NCBI GenBank assembly: GCA_029882215.1
Contig: JAOULC010000013.1
Coordinates: 1 to 64,000, forward strand
Source of the DNA: Gammaproteobacteria bacterium
GTDB taxonomy: Bacteria; Pseudomonadota; Gammaproteobacteria; SZUA-229
Reading direction: 5' to 3'
Length of the DNA stretch: 64,000 nt
The translations under genes and the position numbers were made by a program. Numbering within the stretch: the stretch's first letter is position 1; each line of letters starts with the position of its first letter. The notes beneath the pieces were generated by a model. The model saw only the letters and a list, made by a program, of their open reading frames with translations, was not told the origin of the DNA and made no database searches. Positions 43,835 through 52,348 of the stretch are shown piece by piece.

Positions 43835-44527
43835 ATGATTTTGCCGTCTAAACACTTAAAAAAGGTACTTCAACGGATACAACAGGCTACTAAACAAGCA
43901 AACCGTGAGACCGAAGACATCCGCCTTATCGCTGTCAGCAAAACCAAGCCCGCGGCCGATGTTGAACAGGTGTATCTGGCAGGACAGCGTGAATTTGGCG
44001 AGAATTATTTGCAGGAAGCCCTCGATAAAATTGCAGCCTTACACCATTTAACAGATATCAAGTGGCATTTTATCGGTGCTATCCAGTCAAACAAAACCCG
44101 CCCCATTGCAGAGCATTTTGACTGGGTACACAGTGTCGACCGCTTAAAAATTGCGCGACGACTCGCCGAGCAAAGACCGCCTGAACTCCCACCCCTTAAT
44201 ATCTGCCTGCAGGTTAATCTCAGCAATGAAGACAGCAAGTCCGGGGTTTCTATCACCGAAGTACCGGCACTGGCTAAACAAGTTAGCCAGCTTAAGCATT
44301 TGAGCTTGCGCGGTTTGATGGCCATTCCATTAAAAACAGATGACCCGGCGCAGCAGCACTTTTATTTTCACCAGCTCAAACACTGCCTCGACGAACTGAA
44401 CTCACAGGGCATGCAGTTGGATACCTTATCAATGGGCATGAGCAACGACATGGAAGTGGCCATTGCTGAAGGTGCGACCATGATTCGTATTGGTACTGCA
44501 ATTTTTGGCGAGCGCTCTGCAAAATAA
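43835..44527 (+). CDS. yggS: YggS/PLPBP family pyridoxal phosphate homeostasis protein
   Basis: The 230-residue TIM-barrel protein has the PLP-binding Lys in IAVSKTKPA and further family blocks FGENYLQEALDK, WHFIGAIQSNK and LSMGMSNDMEVAIAEGATMIRIG. It carries PLP without known catalysis and keeps the vitamer pool balanced. It is divergent from pilT and is followed by proC, yggT and a DUF167 gene, the arrangement common in gammaproteobacteria. The spacing to proC is 47 bases. Confidence 0.96.
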   Translation: MILPSKHLKKVLQRIQQATKQANRETEDIRLIAVSKTKPAADVEQVYLAGQREFGENYLQEALDKIAALHHLTDIKWHFIGAIQSNKTRPIAEHFDWVHSVDRLKIARRLAEQRPPELPPLNICLQVNLSNEDSKSGVSITEVPALAKQVSQLKHLSLRGLMAIPLKTDDPAQQHFYFHQLKHCLDELNSQGMQLDTLSMGMSNDMEVAIAEGATMIRIGTAIFGERSAK

Positions 44528-44574
44528 GTTAATATAGTGAAATATTTCAACCTGCTACCTGACAGAAACCCACT

Positions 44575-45402
44575 ATGAGTACAAAAATTACTTTTATCGG
44601 CGGCGGCAATATGGCCACCAGTTTGATCGCTGGCCTGATCTGCAATGATTACATAGCCAGTGATATTACTGTTGCTGAACCCGATCAGAAAAAGTGTGAC
44701 AAGCTGCACCAGCTTTATGCGGTAAATGCATTCACTGACAATCAACAAGCCATTGCGGATGCCGAGATTATTGTGCTGGCGGTTAAACCACAAGTTATGC
44801 AACCTGTCTGCAAAGCACTGGCAAGCACTGTACAAAAGACCCGACCGCTGGTTATCTCGATAGCCGCCGGACTATTGAGTAAAGACATCAGTCGCTGGCT
44901 TGGTGACAATATCAGCATGGTTCGCTGCATGCCCAACACACCGTCATTACTCAATGCCGGTGCAACCGGGTTATTTGCAAACGAGAATGTCAGCGCGTCA
45001 CAAAAACAACAGGCCGAGCAAATTTTATCCACTGCCGGTATAACCGTCTGGGTGGAGCAGGAAACCTTACTTGATGCGGTCACCGCTGTCTCTGGCTCTG
45101 GCCCGGCTTATTACTTCCTGTTTATGGAGGCCATGCAAAACGCCGCTGAAAAACTCGGCCTGAATCAGCAACAGGCAAAACAACTCACCTTGCAAACCGC
45201 TCTGGGCGCAGCTCGCATGGCCATTGAATCTGACGATGATGTCGCTATATTAAGAAACAGAGTCACTTCTAAAGGCGGCACAACGGAACAGGCCATCAAA
45301 ACATTTGAAGAACGTCAGCTGCAGGATATCGTCATGCAGGCAATGCAGGCAGCGAACGACAAAGCCATTGATCTGGCTGCAATTCTGGGAAAAGATGAAT
45401 GA
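44575..45402 (+). CDS. proC: pyrroline-5-carboxylate reductase
   Basis: ProC makes proline from pyrroline-5-carboxylate with NAD(P)H. The Rossmann start TFIGGGNMATSLI binds the cofactor. AVSGSGPAYYFLF and RVTSKGGTTEQAI belong to the C-terminal helical dimer domain with the substrate site. The length (275) is normal. Its stop overlaps the yggT start (ATGA), which indicates translational coupling. Confidence 0.97.
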   Translation: MSTKITFIGGGNMATSLIAGLICNDYIASDITVAEPDQKKCDKLHQLYAVNAFTDNQQAIADAEIIVLAVKPQVMQPVCKALASTVQKTRPLVISIAAGLLSKDISRWLGDNISMVRCMPNTPSLLNAGATGLFANENVSASQKQQAEQILSTAGITVWVEQETLLDAVTAVSGSGPAYYFLFMEAMQNAAEKLGLNQQQAKQLTLQTALGAARMAIESDDDVAILRNRVTSKGGTTEQAIKTFEERQLQDIVMQAMQAANDKAIDLAAILGKDE

Positions 45403-45965
45403 ACGGCAACTATATGAGTAACCCTCTGATTTTTATAATTTCGACCTTATTTCACTTGTATGCATTTGCACTGGCATTGCGTTTTATCTTGCAGTGGGTC
45501 AGAGCGGACTTTTATAACCCGCTGTCACAATTCGTGGTTAAAGTCACAACGCCCGTGGTCAGGCCCGCCAGAAACCTTATCCCCGGCTACAAGGGACTCG
45601 ATCTGGCAACCTTAATCGTTTGTTATCTGATACTGGCTTTATCACAGGCCATTGTACAAAGTATCGGTGGCTACCCGCTGACAGTCGCCAGTGTCGTCAT
45701 TATGGCGATTACAGATACGGTGTCGCTGTTTATTGACGTGTTCTTTTACGCCATCCTGATTCAGGCATTAATCAGCTGGGTTAATCCTCACGGAGGCAAC
45801 CCGATAAGTTACGTCCTAGCCAGCGTTACCGCACCGGTATTACGTCCGGTACAAAAATTTATTCCGCCCATAGGTGGCATGGACATTTCACCTGTTTTTG
45901 CCATGATCGGACTGAAAGTCATTGAGATGCTGATCAACCCGATTTTTTATGCCCTCTTAAAATAG
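45399..45965 (+). CDS. yggT: YggT family membrane protein
   Basis: The protein holds the YggT domain twice: two repeats of about 85 residues, each with two helices and a conserved FYNPLSQFV or NPISYVL stretch ahead of PVxRPxxxxIP. Its role is not firmly known; in other bacteria YggT-like proteins relate to cell division and osmotic response. The ATG at 45399 overlaps the proC stop; an alternative ATG at 45414 would start MSNPLIF. The DUF167 gene follows 8 bases later. Confidence 0.92.
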   Translation: MNGNYMSNPLIFIISTLFHLYAFALALRFILQWVRADFYNPLSQFVVKVTTPVVRPARNLIPGYKGLDLATLIVCYLILALSQAIVQSIGGYPLTVASVVIMAITDTVSLFIDVFFYAILIQALISWVNPHGGNPISYVLASVTAPVLRPVQKFIPPIGGMDISPVFAMIGLKVIEMLINPIFYALLK

Positions 45966-45973
45966 AGCATCGC

Positions 45974-46279
45974 ATGAGCTTCTATCACTGGCAGCAGGAT
46001 GATTTGATCTTATACGTGAAAACCCAGCCCGGTGCATCAAAGGACGGGTTCGGTGAAATCATCTGTAATGAAAATCAGGCTGATCAGATTAAAATACGCA
46101 TCACCGCTTTACCGCTGGATGGAAAAGCCAATAAACATTTGATCGGCTACCTGGGTAAGCTGTTTAAAGTGGCTAAATCACAAGTCACTTTATTAAACGG
46201 GGAAACCAGCCGTAACAAAAAGCTGCAGATTCATGCTCCCGCACAGCTGCCAGATGCTATAAAAGCTGAAAAATATTAG
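45974..46279 (+). CDS. yggU: DUF167 family protein (YggU)
   Basis: The 101-residue protein matches DUF167/Ygg[15 protein letters not shown] near the start, then the invariant [14 protein letters not shown] and [16 protein letters not shown]. The fold is a small alpha/beta sandwich with no known reaction. It ends the yggS-proC-yggT-yggU run, which is conserved enough to support the call strongly. Confidence 0.94.
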   Translation: MSFYHWQQDDLILYVKTQPGASKDGFGEIICNENQADQIKIRITALPLDGKANKHLIGYLGKLFKVAKSQVTLLNGETSRNKKLQIHAPAQLPDAIKAEKY

Positions 46280-46323
46280 CCGGACTGATAAACTTTGCTA
46301 CTGATTTTTATAAAAACACACAG

Positions 46324-47484
46324 ATGCCTAAGACCATAGCTGAAAACTCCATTGGAATTGTTATCCCGGAACTTCATCACTTTGATGAACCGCTCTTACT
46401 CGACTGCGGCAAAACTCTGGACGAGTATGACCTGGTCGTTGAAACCTATGGCACACTCAATGCCGACAAAAGCAATGCCATTCTGATTTGTCATGCTTTA
46501 TCGGGTGACCATCATGCGGCCGGCTACCACTCGATGGATGATAAAAAGTCAGGCTGGTGGGAAAGTGCAATCGGCCCCGGCAAGCCCATCGACACCAATA
46601 AATTTTTTGTGGTCTCATCCAACAATCTGGGCGGCTGCAAGGGTTCAACCGGCCCTACCACCAAAATCCCCGGCACCGATACCTATTATGGCCCGGACTT
46701 CCCCATCGTCACGGTTAAAGACTGGGTACGCAGCCAGCAGCGATTAATGATCAAACTGGACATTCCGAAATGGTCATCTGTCATAGGTGGCAGCCTTGGT
46801 GGCATGCAGGTACTGCAATGGTCAATTGATTTTCCGGATTTAATCGATCACGCCATCGTCATTGCAGCCGCACCCAAACTCTCGGCGCAAAATATCGCCT
46901 TTAATGAAGTTGCCCGTCAGGCCATTATGAGCGACCCGGAATTTCATGAAGGTCATTACCTGGCAAACAACAGCAAGCCCACTGGCGGTGTCATGCTGGC
47001 CCGTATGCTCGGTCACATCACCTATTTATCTGATGATGCAATGCGCGAAAAATTTGGCCGGGAATTACGTGAAGGCAAACTCAACTTTGGCTTTGACGTT
47101 GATTTTCAGGTCGAGTCTTATCTGCGCTATCAGGGCAAATCATTTGTCGACCGCTTTGATGCCAACACTTATCTGCTGATGACCAAGGCGCTGGATTATT
47201 TTGACCCGGCCAGTGATTACGACCACAACCTGGTCAATGCACTGCAACTGGCTAAAGCAAAATTTCTGGTAATATCGTTCACCAGTGACTGGCGCTTTGC
47301 ACCCGAACGATCGCGCGAAATATGCCGTGCCCTGGTCGCCGCCAATCGCGATGTCAGTTATGTTGAAATAACAGCACATCAGGGGCACGATGCCTTCTTA
47401 ATTCCCATCCCGGAATACATGGCCGCTTTTGCAGCTTATATGAATAAAATTACTGATGGCTTTAGCGAGAGCAAATCATCATGA
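46324..47484 (+). CDS. metX: homoserine O-acyltransferase MetX
   Basis: MetX acylates homoserine as the first committed step of methionine synthesis. The alpha/beta-hydrolase nucleophile Ser lies in GGSLGGMQ, with Asp in TSDWRFAPE and His in [18 protein letters not shown] and [14 protein letters not shown] are further family blocks. Proteobacterial MetX next to MetW often uses succinyl-CoA rather than acetyl-CoA, so the acyl donor is left open. It overlaps metW by four bases. The length (386) is normal. Confidence 0.95.
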   Translation: MPKTIAENSIGIVIPELHHFDEPLLLDCGKTLDEYDLVVETYGTLNADKSNAILICHALSGDHHAAGYHSMDDKKSGWWESAIGPGKPIDTNKFFVVSSNNLGGCKGSTGPTTKIPGTDTYYGPDFPIVTVKDWVRSQQRLMIKLDIPKWSSVIGGSLGGMQVLQWSIDFPDLIDHAIVIAAAPKLSAQNIAFNEVARQAIMSDPEFHEGHYLANNSKPTGGVMLARMLGHITYLSDDAMREKFGRELREGKLNFGFDVDFQVESYLRYQGKSFVDRFDANTYLLMTKALDYFDPASDYDHNLVNALQLAKAKFLVISFTSDWRFAPERSREICRALVAANRDVSYVEITAHQGHDAFLIPIPEYMAAFAAYMNKITDGFSESKSS

Positions 47485-48083
47485 ACTTACGCGCAGATCT
47501 GGCACTCATCAGCGACTGGATAAAACCCGGCGCACGCATACTCGATTTAGGTTGTGGTGACGGCACACTATTAAAGCACCTGCGAGACACCATGAATGTC
47601 AGCGGTTACGGCATTGAGATCGAGCAGTCAAATATCGTCAAATGCATTGAGTCCGGCATCAATGTCATTCACAACGACCTGGACGAAGGTATCAATAACT
47701 TTTTTGATGCCGACTCTTTCGATTATGTGGTTATGACACAGGCCCTGCAGGCGATACGTCACCCGGAACAATTACTGGATGAAGTACTGCGTGTAAGCAG
47801 CGATGCCATTATCACTTTCCCTAACATGGGATACTGGACCAACCGGGTGCAGTTAGCCCTTGGCGGCCATATGCCGGTAACCAAAAGCCTGCCAAACTAC
47901 TGGTATAACACTCCGAACATTCATCTTTGCACTTTGTATGATTTTGAGAACCTGTGCAAACAGCTTGATATTCGCATCATAAAACGACACGTTGTTGACA
48001 GCCAGCACAAACATAACTGGCTAGCAAAACTGTTTCCAAATTTATTTGGTGAAATCGCTATTTATCATATTACTAAAAAATAA
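47481..48083 (+). CDS. metW: methionine biosynthesis protein MetW
   Basis: A 200-residue SAM-methyltransferase fold with the motif I sequence [12 protein letters not shown]. MetW is almost always encoded next to metX, as here (ATGA overlap), and appears to be needed for MetX activity in several proteobacteria. The acceptor of any methyl group is unknown. The segment [13 protein letters not shown] is typical of the family. A palindromic repeat follows just after its stop. Confidence 0.95.
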   Translation: MNLRADLALISDWIKPGARILDLGCGDGTLLKHLRDTMNVSGYGIEIEQSNIVKCIESGINVIHNDLDEGINNFFDADSFDYVVMTQALQAIRHPEQLLDEVLRVSSDAIITFPNMGYWTNRVQLALGGHMPVTKSLPNYWYNTPNIHLCTLYDFENLCKQLDIRIIKRHVVDSQHKHNWLAKLFPNLFGEIAIYHITKK

Positions 48084-48085
48084 GT

Positions 48086-48175
48086 GGGCAGTGTGCAAAA
48101 ACCTTAGCTCAAAATAATTAATTATCAATGACTATTGTTTAGCTTTTTCACTTCACTGAAAACCGAACACTGCCC
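48086..48175. repeat. intergenic palindromic element, copy B
   Basis: GGGCAGTGT (48086-48094) pairs perfectly with ACACTGCCC (48167-48175) over a 72-base interior. The interior shares the block order AAAAACCTTA, TAGCTTTT, ACTGAAAACCG with the element at 4947-5002. It begins two bases after the metW stop, between metW and the convergent transferase gene. Confidence 0.55.
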
Positions 48176-48196
48176 GCCGCAAACTTTTTGAAAAAC

Positions 48197-49801
48197 TCAA
48201 TTTTCCCCATCATGCTCTATAATATCCATCGATTTATTATAAACAGAGGTTTTTACTTCCATCAAGCCAAGAATAGTATGAAATAAATTATCATGTGAGA
48301 ACTTCTCAGCGCTCTTCTGTTTCAATTTTTCATAATTGATTTCATCACGATCAAAACTATCACTAAACCACATTATCATTGGTACGTGTCTTTGTTCATC
48401 AGGTGCAAAGAGGTTTGGTAATCCATGCAGATAAAGCCCATTCTCCCCTAACGATTCGCCGTGATCACTAATGTAAAGCATACTGGCCTCGAACTTCGCA
48501 TTATTTTTCTTTAGCAATGCAATTGTCTTAGACAGGAAATAATCTGTATACAAAATAGCATTATCATAGGCGTTGTTAATTTCTTCAGCCGAACAGCTTT
48601 CAAGCTGATTAGTTTTACAAGCCGGCACAAACTTTTCAAATGCTGCAGGGTAGCGCTTAAAGTAAGCCGGCCCGTGGTTACCCATTTGGTGAAGCACAAT
48701 GAATATATCACCCTTAGGATGCGAATCTATATAAGACTGCAGATTCGACAGCATACCCTCGTCCCTGCATTCAACATCACAGACAGGATTTGTATCGGAT
48801 GATTTATAACTTTCATGCGGCACTCTGTCAGCTACACCTTTCGAGGAAGAGTTGTTATCCAGCCAAAGAACATTCACCCCCACACGACTCAGTATATCTA
48901 AAGCGTTTTCTGTCGTTCTCGACTTTTCTCTACTGTGCTCATCTACGCCATGAAGAGAAAACATACAGGGCACAGAAGTTGCCGTTGAAGTACCACAGGC
49001 CCATACATTTTTAAAACTGACTAAACTTTCTTTTTTAAGCAAAGGGTTGGTTGATTTCGCATAGCCATTCAATTCAAAACGATCAGCTCTTGCTGTTTCA
49101 CCCAGCACTAAAACAATTAATTCTCTGTGAACATCAGATGCCGGAATAAGTGCATCCACCCCGATCTTGTTGAATGATTCAGACCCTGGTTTAAAGAAAC
49201 TCTTAATAAAACGAGCAGAAGAATAAACATAGTAGGTCGGGTTCGCATAATACCTCAGTACCTTATGCTCACGAAAAAATGACGCATAAAAACCATTCTG
49301 TATAGCAATCAGAACGACGATTATGATGACAGTCGCACCAATCAGCTTTAACCGGGCTATCGCTTCCCGCCTGAAACTATCAACATTGATTTTAACTTTA
49401 TAGATATAAATCGAAGGCAGTATACCCAGCAATAGAATATATAAAATCAGCTTAATACTCAAAAGATCCAGACTTTCAGCCATATCCGTTTTCATGATGT
49501 TATCTAACATTGTATCGTCAATTACAATATTGTAAGTATCCATGAAATAACTGAAGCTTGCCGACATCATCAGAATCAGAATTAATACAGGCTTTATCGT
49601 ATACTTAAAGCACACCACAGAAAACATCAGGGCAGTAAAACAGAAGAACACCACAAAAAGTGATATAAGGAATAAAGCGTTTGCCGTGGTGACAGGATAA
49701 CTGTCTAAAACATTCGTTATGAACCTGAAATTTCCAAATATCATGAGAAAGGTTGTTACGAAAATAATTAACCGGTTGCTACTTACTACATTAAAACTCA
49801 T
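48197..49801 (-). CDS. phosphoethanolamine transferase, EptA-like
   Basis: Five N-terminal membrane helices (to about residue 180) precede a periplasmic sulfatase-fold domain. Catalytic residues match EptA: Glu in VLGETARADRF, the nucleophile Thr in ACGTSTATSVPC, and the Asp-His pair in ISDHGESLGE. The Cys residues around the active site (ACG, VPC, CDVEC) fit the disulfides of the family. It should move phosphoethanolamine from lipid to lipid A or another surface glycan, which can lower binding of cationic peptides. The 534-residue length is normal. No regulator gene is linked. Confidence 0.92.
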   Translation of the reverse strand: MSFNVVSSNRLIIFVTTFLMIFGNFRFITNVLDSYPVTTANALFLISLFVVFFCFTALMFSVVCFKYTIKPVLILILMMSASFSYFMDTYNIVIDDTMLDNIMKTDMAESLDLLSIKLILYILLLGILPSIYIYKVKINVDSFRREAIARLKLIGATVIIIVVLIAIQNGFYASFFREHKVLRYYANPTYYVYSSARFIKSFFKPGSESFNKIGVDALIPASDVHRELIVLVLGETARADRFELNGYAKSTNPLLKKESLVSFKNVWACGTSTATSVPCMFSLHGVDEHSREKSRTTENALDILSRVGVNVLWLDNNSSSKGVADRVPHESYKSSDTNPVCDVECRDEGMLSNLQSYIDSHPKGDIFIVLHQMGNHGPAYFKRYPAAFEKFVPACKTNQLESCSAEEINNAYDNAILYTDYFLSKTIALLKKNNAKFEASMLYISDHGESLGENGLYLHGLPNLFAPDEQRHVPMIMWFSDSFDRDEINYEKLKQKSAEKFSHDNLFHTILGLMEVKTSVYNKSMDIIEHDGEN

Positions 49802-49854
49802 TACACTTTATCTCATAACATATACTAGAGGTCTGACGGGAATCAGATAGCAGA

Positions 49855-50547
49855 TTATACTCCTTGCCTGATCACTTTAACGGCCATTACCATCAAATAA
49901 ACCGAAAATAATATAATTGTAGCACCACTGATTTTTTTAACTATTTTATTCTGAAAATATTTCAGTAAACTGCCTGCAAATAAACCCATCAATAACAGAT
50001 TAGGCAAAGTACCCAGACCAAAGCTGGCCATCATCAAGGCCCCTTCATAAAAACTGCCTGCTGACATCGTCCAGATCAGCACGCTATATACCAGCCCGCA
50101 TGGTAACCACCCCCATATCAAACCCAGTACAAACGCCTGCCCGCTGTTTCTTACAGGCATTAACTGTCGTCCCAGCGGTTCGATTTGTTTCCATACCACG
50201 GAGCCTAAACGCTCTACATTATTTAAGCCAAACCACCACCCCCCTAAGTACAGGCCAAGTGCCAGCATAAACAAGGCGGCAAATAATTGCAGTATGCCCT
50301 GAGCAAAATGAATCTCCAGCCAGTTGGTTGCAAACCAGCCAAAGCTGCCCATTAATCCACCGGCTATCGCATAGCTCAGAATACGCGCAAGGTTATATGA
50401 CAGCAATGTTGACAACTTTTGCAGCTGATTATCAGACGGCTGACTTAAACTTAATGCACCGATAATTCCACCACACATACCGGCACAATGGACAACTCCC
50501 AAAAAACCCACTAAAAAAGCCGAAAAATAGCTAAATTGTTCCTGCAT
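49855..50547 (-). CDS. TauE/SafE-type (CcoH/DsbD-like) membrane protein with HCAGMCGG motif
   Basis: About six membrane helices in 230 residues. The motif HCAGMCGGIIGAL in the first helix is the metal- or redox-binding signature of the sulfite exporter TauE/SafE-like group often found near cytochrome oxidase maturation genes. A second block, WGWLPCGLVYSVL, places another Cys-Pro in helix four, giving the two-cysteine arrangement of DsbD-type transporters. Heavy-metal or thiol-redox transport is likely. No cco genes are in the window. The divergent neighbour is the HU-like gene. Confidence 0.85.
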   Translation of the reverse strand: MQEQFSYFSAFLVGFLGVVHCAGMCGGIIGALSLSQPSDNQLQKLSTLLSYNLARILSYAIAGGLMGSFGWFATNWLEIHFAQGILQLFAALFMLALGLYLGGWWFGLNNVERLGSVVWKQIEPLGRQLMPVRNSGQAFVLGLIWGWLPCGLVYSVLIWTMSAGSFYEGALMMASFGLGTLPNLLLMGLFAGSLLKYFQNKIVKKISGATIILFSVYLMVMAVKVIRQGV

Positions 50548-50640
50548 ATGCTTGCAATCACCTTAAAAAAGTTTGAGAATTTACCTCACTAGATTACCGA
50601 CATTTATCCAATCCAGCAAACATCACTCAGGAGACAGTTC

Positions 50641-51039
50641 ATGGCTGTTAAAAAGAAAGCGGCACCAAAAAAGAAAGCTACTAAAAAAGCTGCACCAGCA
50701 CCTGCAAAGAAGTTACCTGCCATCAAAGACCGATATTCTAAAACAGCCATTCTTAACGAAATCGCTGAAAACACCGAATTAACTCGTAAGCAAGTTGCCG
50801 CTGTACTGGATGAGTTATCTGACCTTACAGAACGTCATATCAAAAAACGCGCTTGCGGTGAATTTGTTATTCCGGGTCTGTTAAAAGTCCTTACCGTTCG
50901 CAAGCCAGCAACTAAAGCGCGTAAAAACGTTCCTAACCCATTCAAGCCTGGTGAAGTAATGGATGTTGCAGCTAAACCTGCACGCACTATTGTTAAAGTC
51001 AGACCACTGAAAAAATTAAAAGAAATGGCAGAGAAATAA
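50641..51039 (+). CDS. HU/IHF-family DNA-binding protein with lysine-rich N-terminal tail
   Basis: Residues 1-30 form a tail of Lys, Ala and Pro (MAVKKKAAPKKKATKKAAPA), like histone H1 tails. The rest is an HU-like domain: SKTAILNEIAENTELTRKQVA, then LKVLTVRKPATKARKNVPNPF, which is the beta-arm with its conserved Pro region. The protein should bind and compact DNA without sequence preference. Tails of this type are known in some HU proteins, for example in Deinococcus. Its ATG follows CAGGAGA, and it is closed by a strong terminator, which suggests high expression as a single gene. Confidence 0.9.
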   Translation: MAVKKKAAPKKKATKKAAPAPAKKLPAIKDRYSKTAILNEIAENTELTRKQVAAVLDELSDLTERHIKKRACGEFVIPGLLKVLTVRKPATKARKNVPNPFKPGEVMDVAAKPARTIVKVRPLKKLKEMAEK

Positions 51040-51055
51040 ACACCATTTTCTTCTA

Positions 51056-51087
51056 AATAAAAAAGCCCCTTTTGGGGCTTTTTTATT
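51056..51087. terminator. intrinsic terminator after the HU-like gene
   Basis: AATAAAAAAGCCCC pairs with GGGGCTTTTTTATT around a four-T loop, a complete 14-bp stem with a T-run. Because it is flanked by A- and T-runs it can work in both directions. Confidence 0.92.
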
Positions 51088-52048
51088 GTCTTGAATATAT
51101 TCAAATTTATAGCGCTTTACACTAGCATTACCTGCGTTCTCTTCGACCACTAAGAGCATTCTATAAATCAAAGCCAAAGGCGCTGGTAGTTGACCGACAA
51201 CACGCAACCATTCTTGCTCGTACAAACAAGAACACCTATAAAAATACGCCCTACACTATTTCTCATGTGAGCTTTCAGGCTGTCATTAAATATTTTTAAT
51301 CATGTAGACTGGAATGAAGAATAAACTCCAACAGTTCTTAAAGCTAAAGATAAACATATAAATCAAAGGCGTCGGTAGTCGACCGACAGCGAGTCACTTT
51401 TCTGTCTACAGCAACAGAAAAGTAACCAAAAGAGTGCCGCCCCGTTAAACAAACCCTCATAAAAAGCATGAGGGTTCCCTCATCAGTCGAAATATTTACG
51501 GCTGCTGCGGAACTCGCGAGAAAAGCACTCGCTCAAACATCCTCGCAGAAAGCCCCGTAAATATTACTCCTTCCTCAGCTTGCTTAAATGGGGGGGGGTA
51601 AGTCAAATCCGGATAACCAAAAGCTAAAACAAAAATCTAGCAGTCTGTATCGGTTTAGACTTACTCTTCCCGTCTCACTGTTTGCCGTGCATTGTTTCTA
51701 CAAAGGGATAATTTGCCATGGATGGCAAATTAAGTTTTCTTGAGCAGGGATGCGAATGAAAACGACCCGGGAGCGAAGCCATGTCTATTTATATATTTAA
51801 GGACGAAAATGGTTTGCGTTTACAATGCACAGGAACCCGCTAGGGCAAACAGTGTTAGGGCGGCTTTTTTGGTACTTTTTCAGCTGTAGGAAAAAGTGCC
51901 TCGCCCGCCGGTGCGAATACCGGCAATATTTATACGAAGCAAAAAAACTACACCTTGCCAAAAAAACATAATCATTGGAAGTGGAGACTCGCTGTTGGTC
52001 AATCACCGACGACCTTGACTTTAATCTTAAAAAACCACAATTAACAAA
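51088..52048. other. 961-bp non-coding island with hairpins and repeat copies
   Basis: No convincing gene lies here. A related sequence of about 45 bases occurs three times: 51162-51209 (+), 51357-51404 (+) and 51981-52024 (-), each with a form of GGTAGT-GACCGACA. A perfect 10-bp hairpin is at 51396/51414-51423, a 9-bp one at 51452-51460/51468-51476 and an 11-bp one at 51491-51501/51555-51565. A run of nine G lies at 51590-51598. The composition differs from the coding neighbours. It may be a relic of a mobile element. Confidence 0.7.
51357..52024. repeat. segment bounded by imperfect long inverted repeats
   Basis: The left end (51357-51442) holds GACCGACAGCGAGTC, then CACTTTTCTG, ACAGC and AAAGTAACCAAAAG. 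The right end, read on the minus strand from 52024, holds GACCAACAGCGAGTC, then after an insert of about 70 bases CACTTTTTCC, ACAGC and AAAGTACCAAAA. Blocks match in order, so the two ends are related inverted copies. No transposase frame lies between them. Confidence 0.5.
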
Positions 52049-52324
52049 CTATTCCGTTGGCGCAACATAGCCTTCAATCTCTGCGCCTTCTTCACCGGTA
52101 AACAAAAACTTTTCCATTTCATCTTTCAGAAACTGTTTGGCTTTGGGATCAATAGGGGATAAACGATTCTCATTCATCAGCATGGTCTGCCGCTCGATCC
52201 ACATTTGCCAGGCTTCTTTAGATACCGACTCAAAAACCTTCTGCCCCGACTCACCCGGGTACGGTGCTTTTTCAAGACCTTCTGCTTCTTTACCTAACTT
52301 CACACACTGAACCATTCGGGTCAT
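52049..52324 (-). CDS. yggX: YggX family Fe(II)-trafficking protein, canonical copy
   Basis: The 91-residue protein shows the YggX blocks MTRMVQCVKL with the conserved Cys, YPGESGQKVFESVS, WQMWIERQ and NENRLSPIDP. It follows mutY by 24 bases on the same strand, the standard mutY-yggX pair, which links Fe-S cluster protection to the Fe-S enzyme MutY. The ATG at 52324 sits seven bases after GGAG; the ATG at 52330 is too close to it. A second copy lies at 13070. Confidence 0.95.
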   Translation of the reverse strand: MTRMVQCVKLGKEAEGLEKAPYPGESGQKVFESVSKEAWQMWIERQTMLMNENRLSPIDPKAKQFLKDEMEKFLFTGEEGAEIEGYVAPTE

Positions 52325-52348
52325 TTTCATTCTCCAGCTATTTAATTC

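Noticed and set aside
44368-44835. 155-codon minus frame across the end of yggS and start of proC
   Set aside because: Both plus-strand genes are well conserved here, and the frame spans their junction without a family or ribosome site.
51016-51225. Minus frame across the HU terminator
   Set aside because: It runs through a perfect intrinsic terminator and has no start signal or recognisable content.
51590-51598. Run of nine G as a phase-variable tract
   Set aside because: It lies in non-coding sequence with no promoter or reading frame that its length could switch; it may also be a sequencing artefact.
51357-51598. CRISPR-like array in the non-coding island
   Set aside because: The repeats are not regularly spaced, differ in sequence and orientation, and no cas gene is near.
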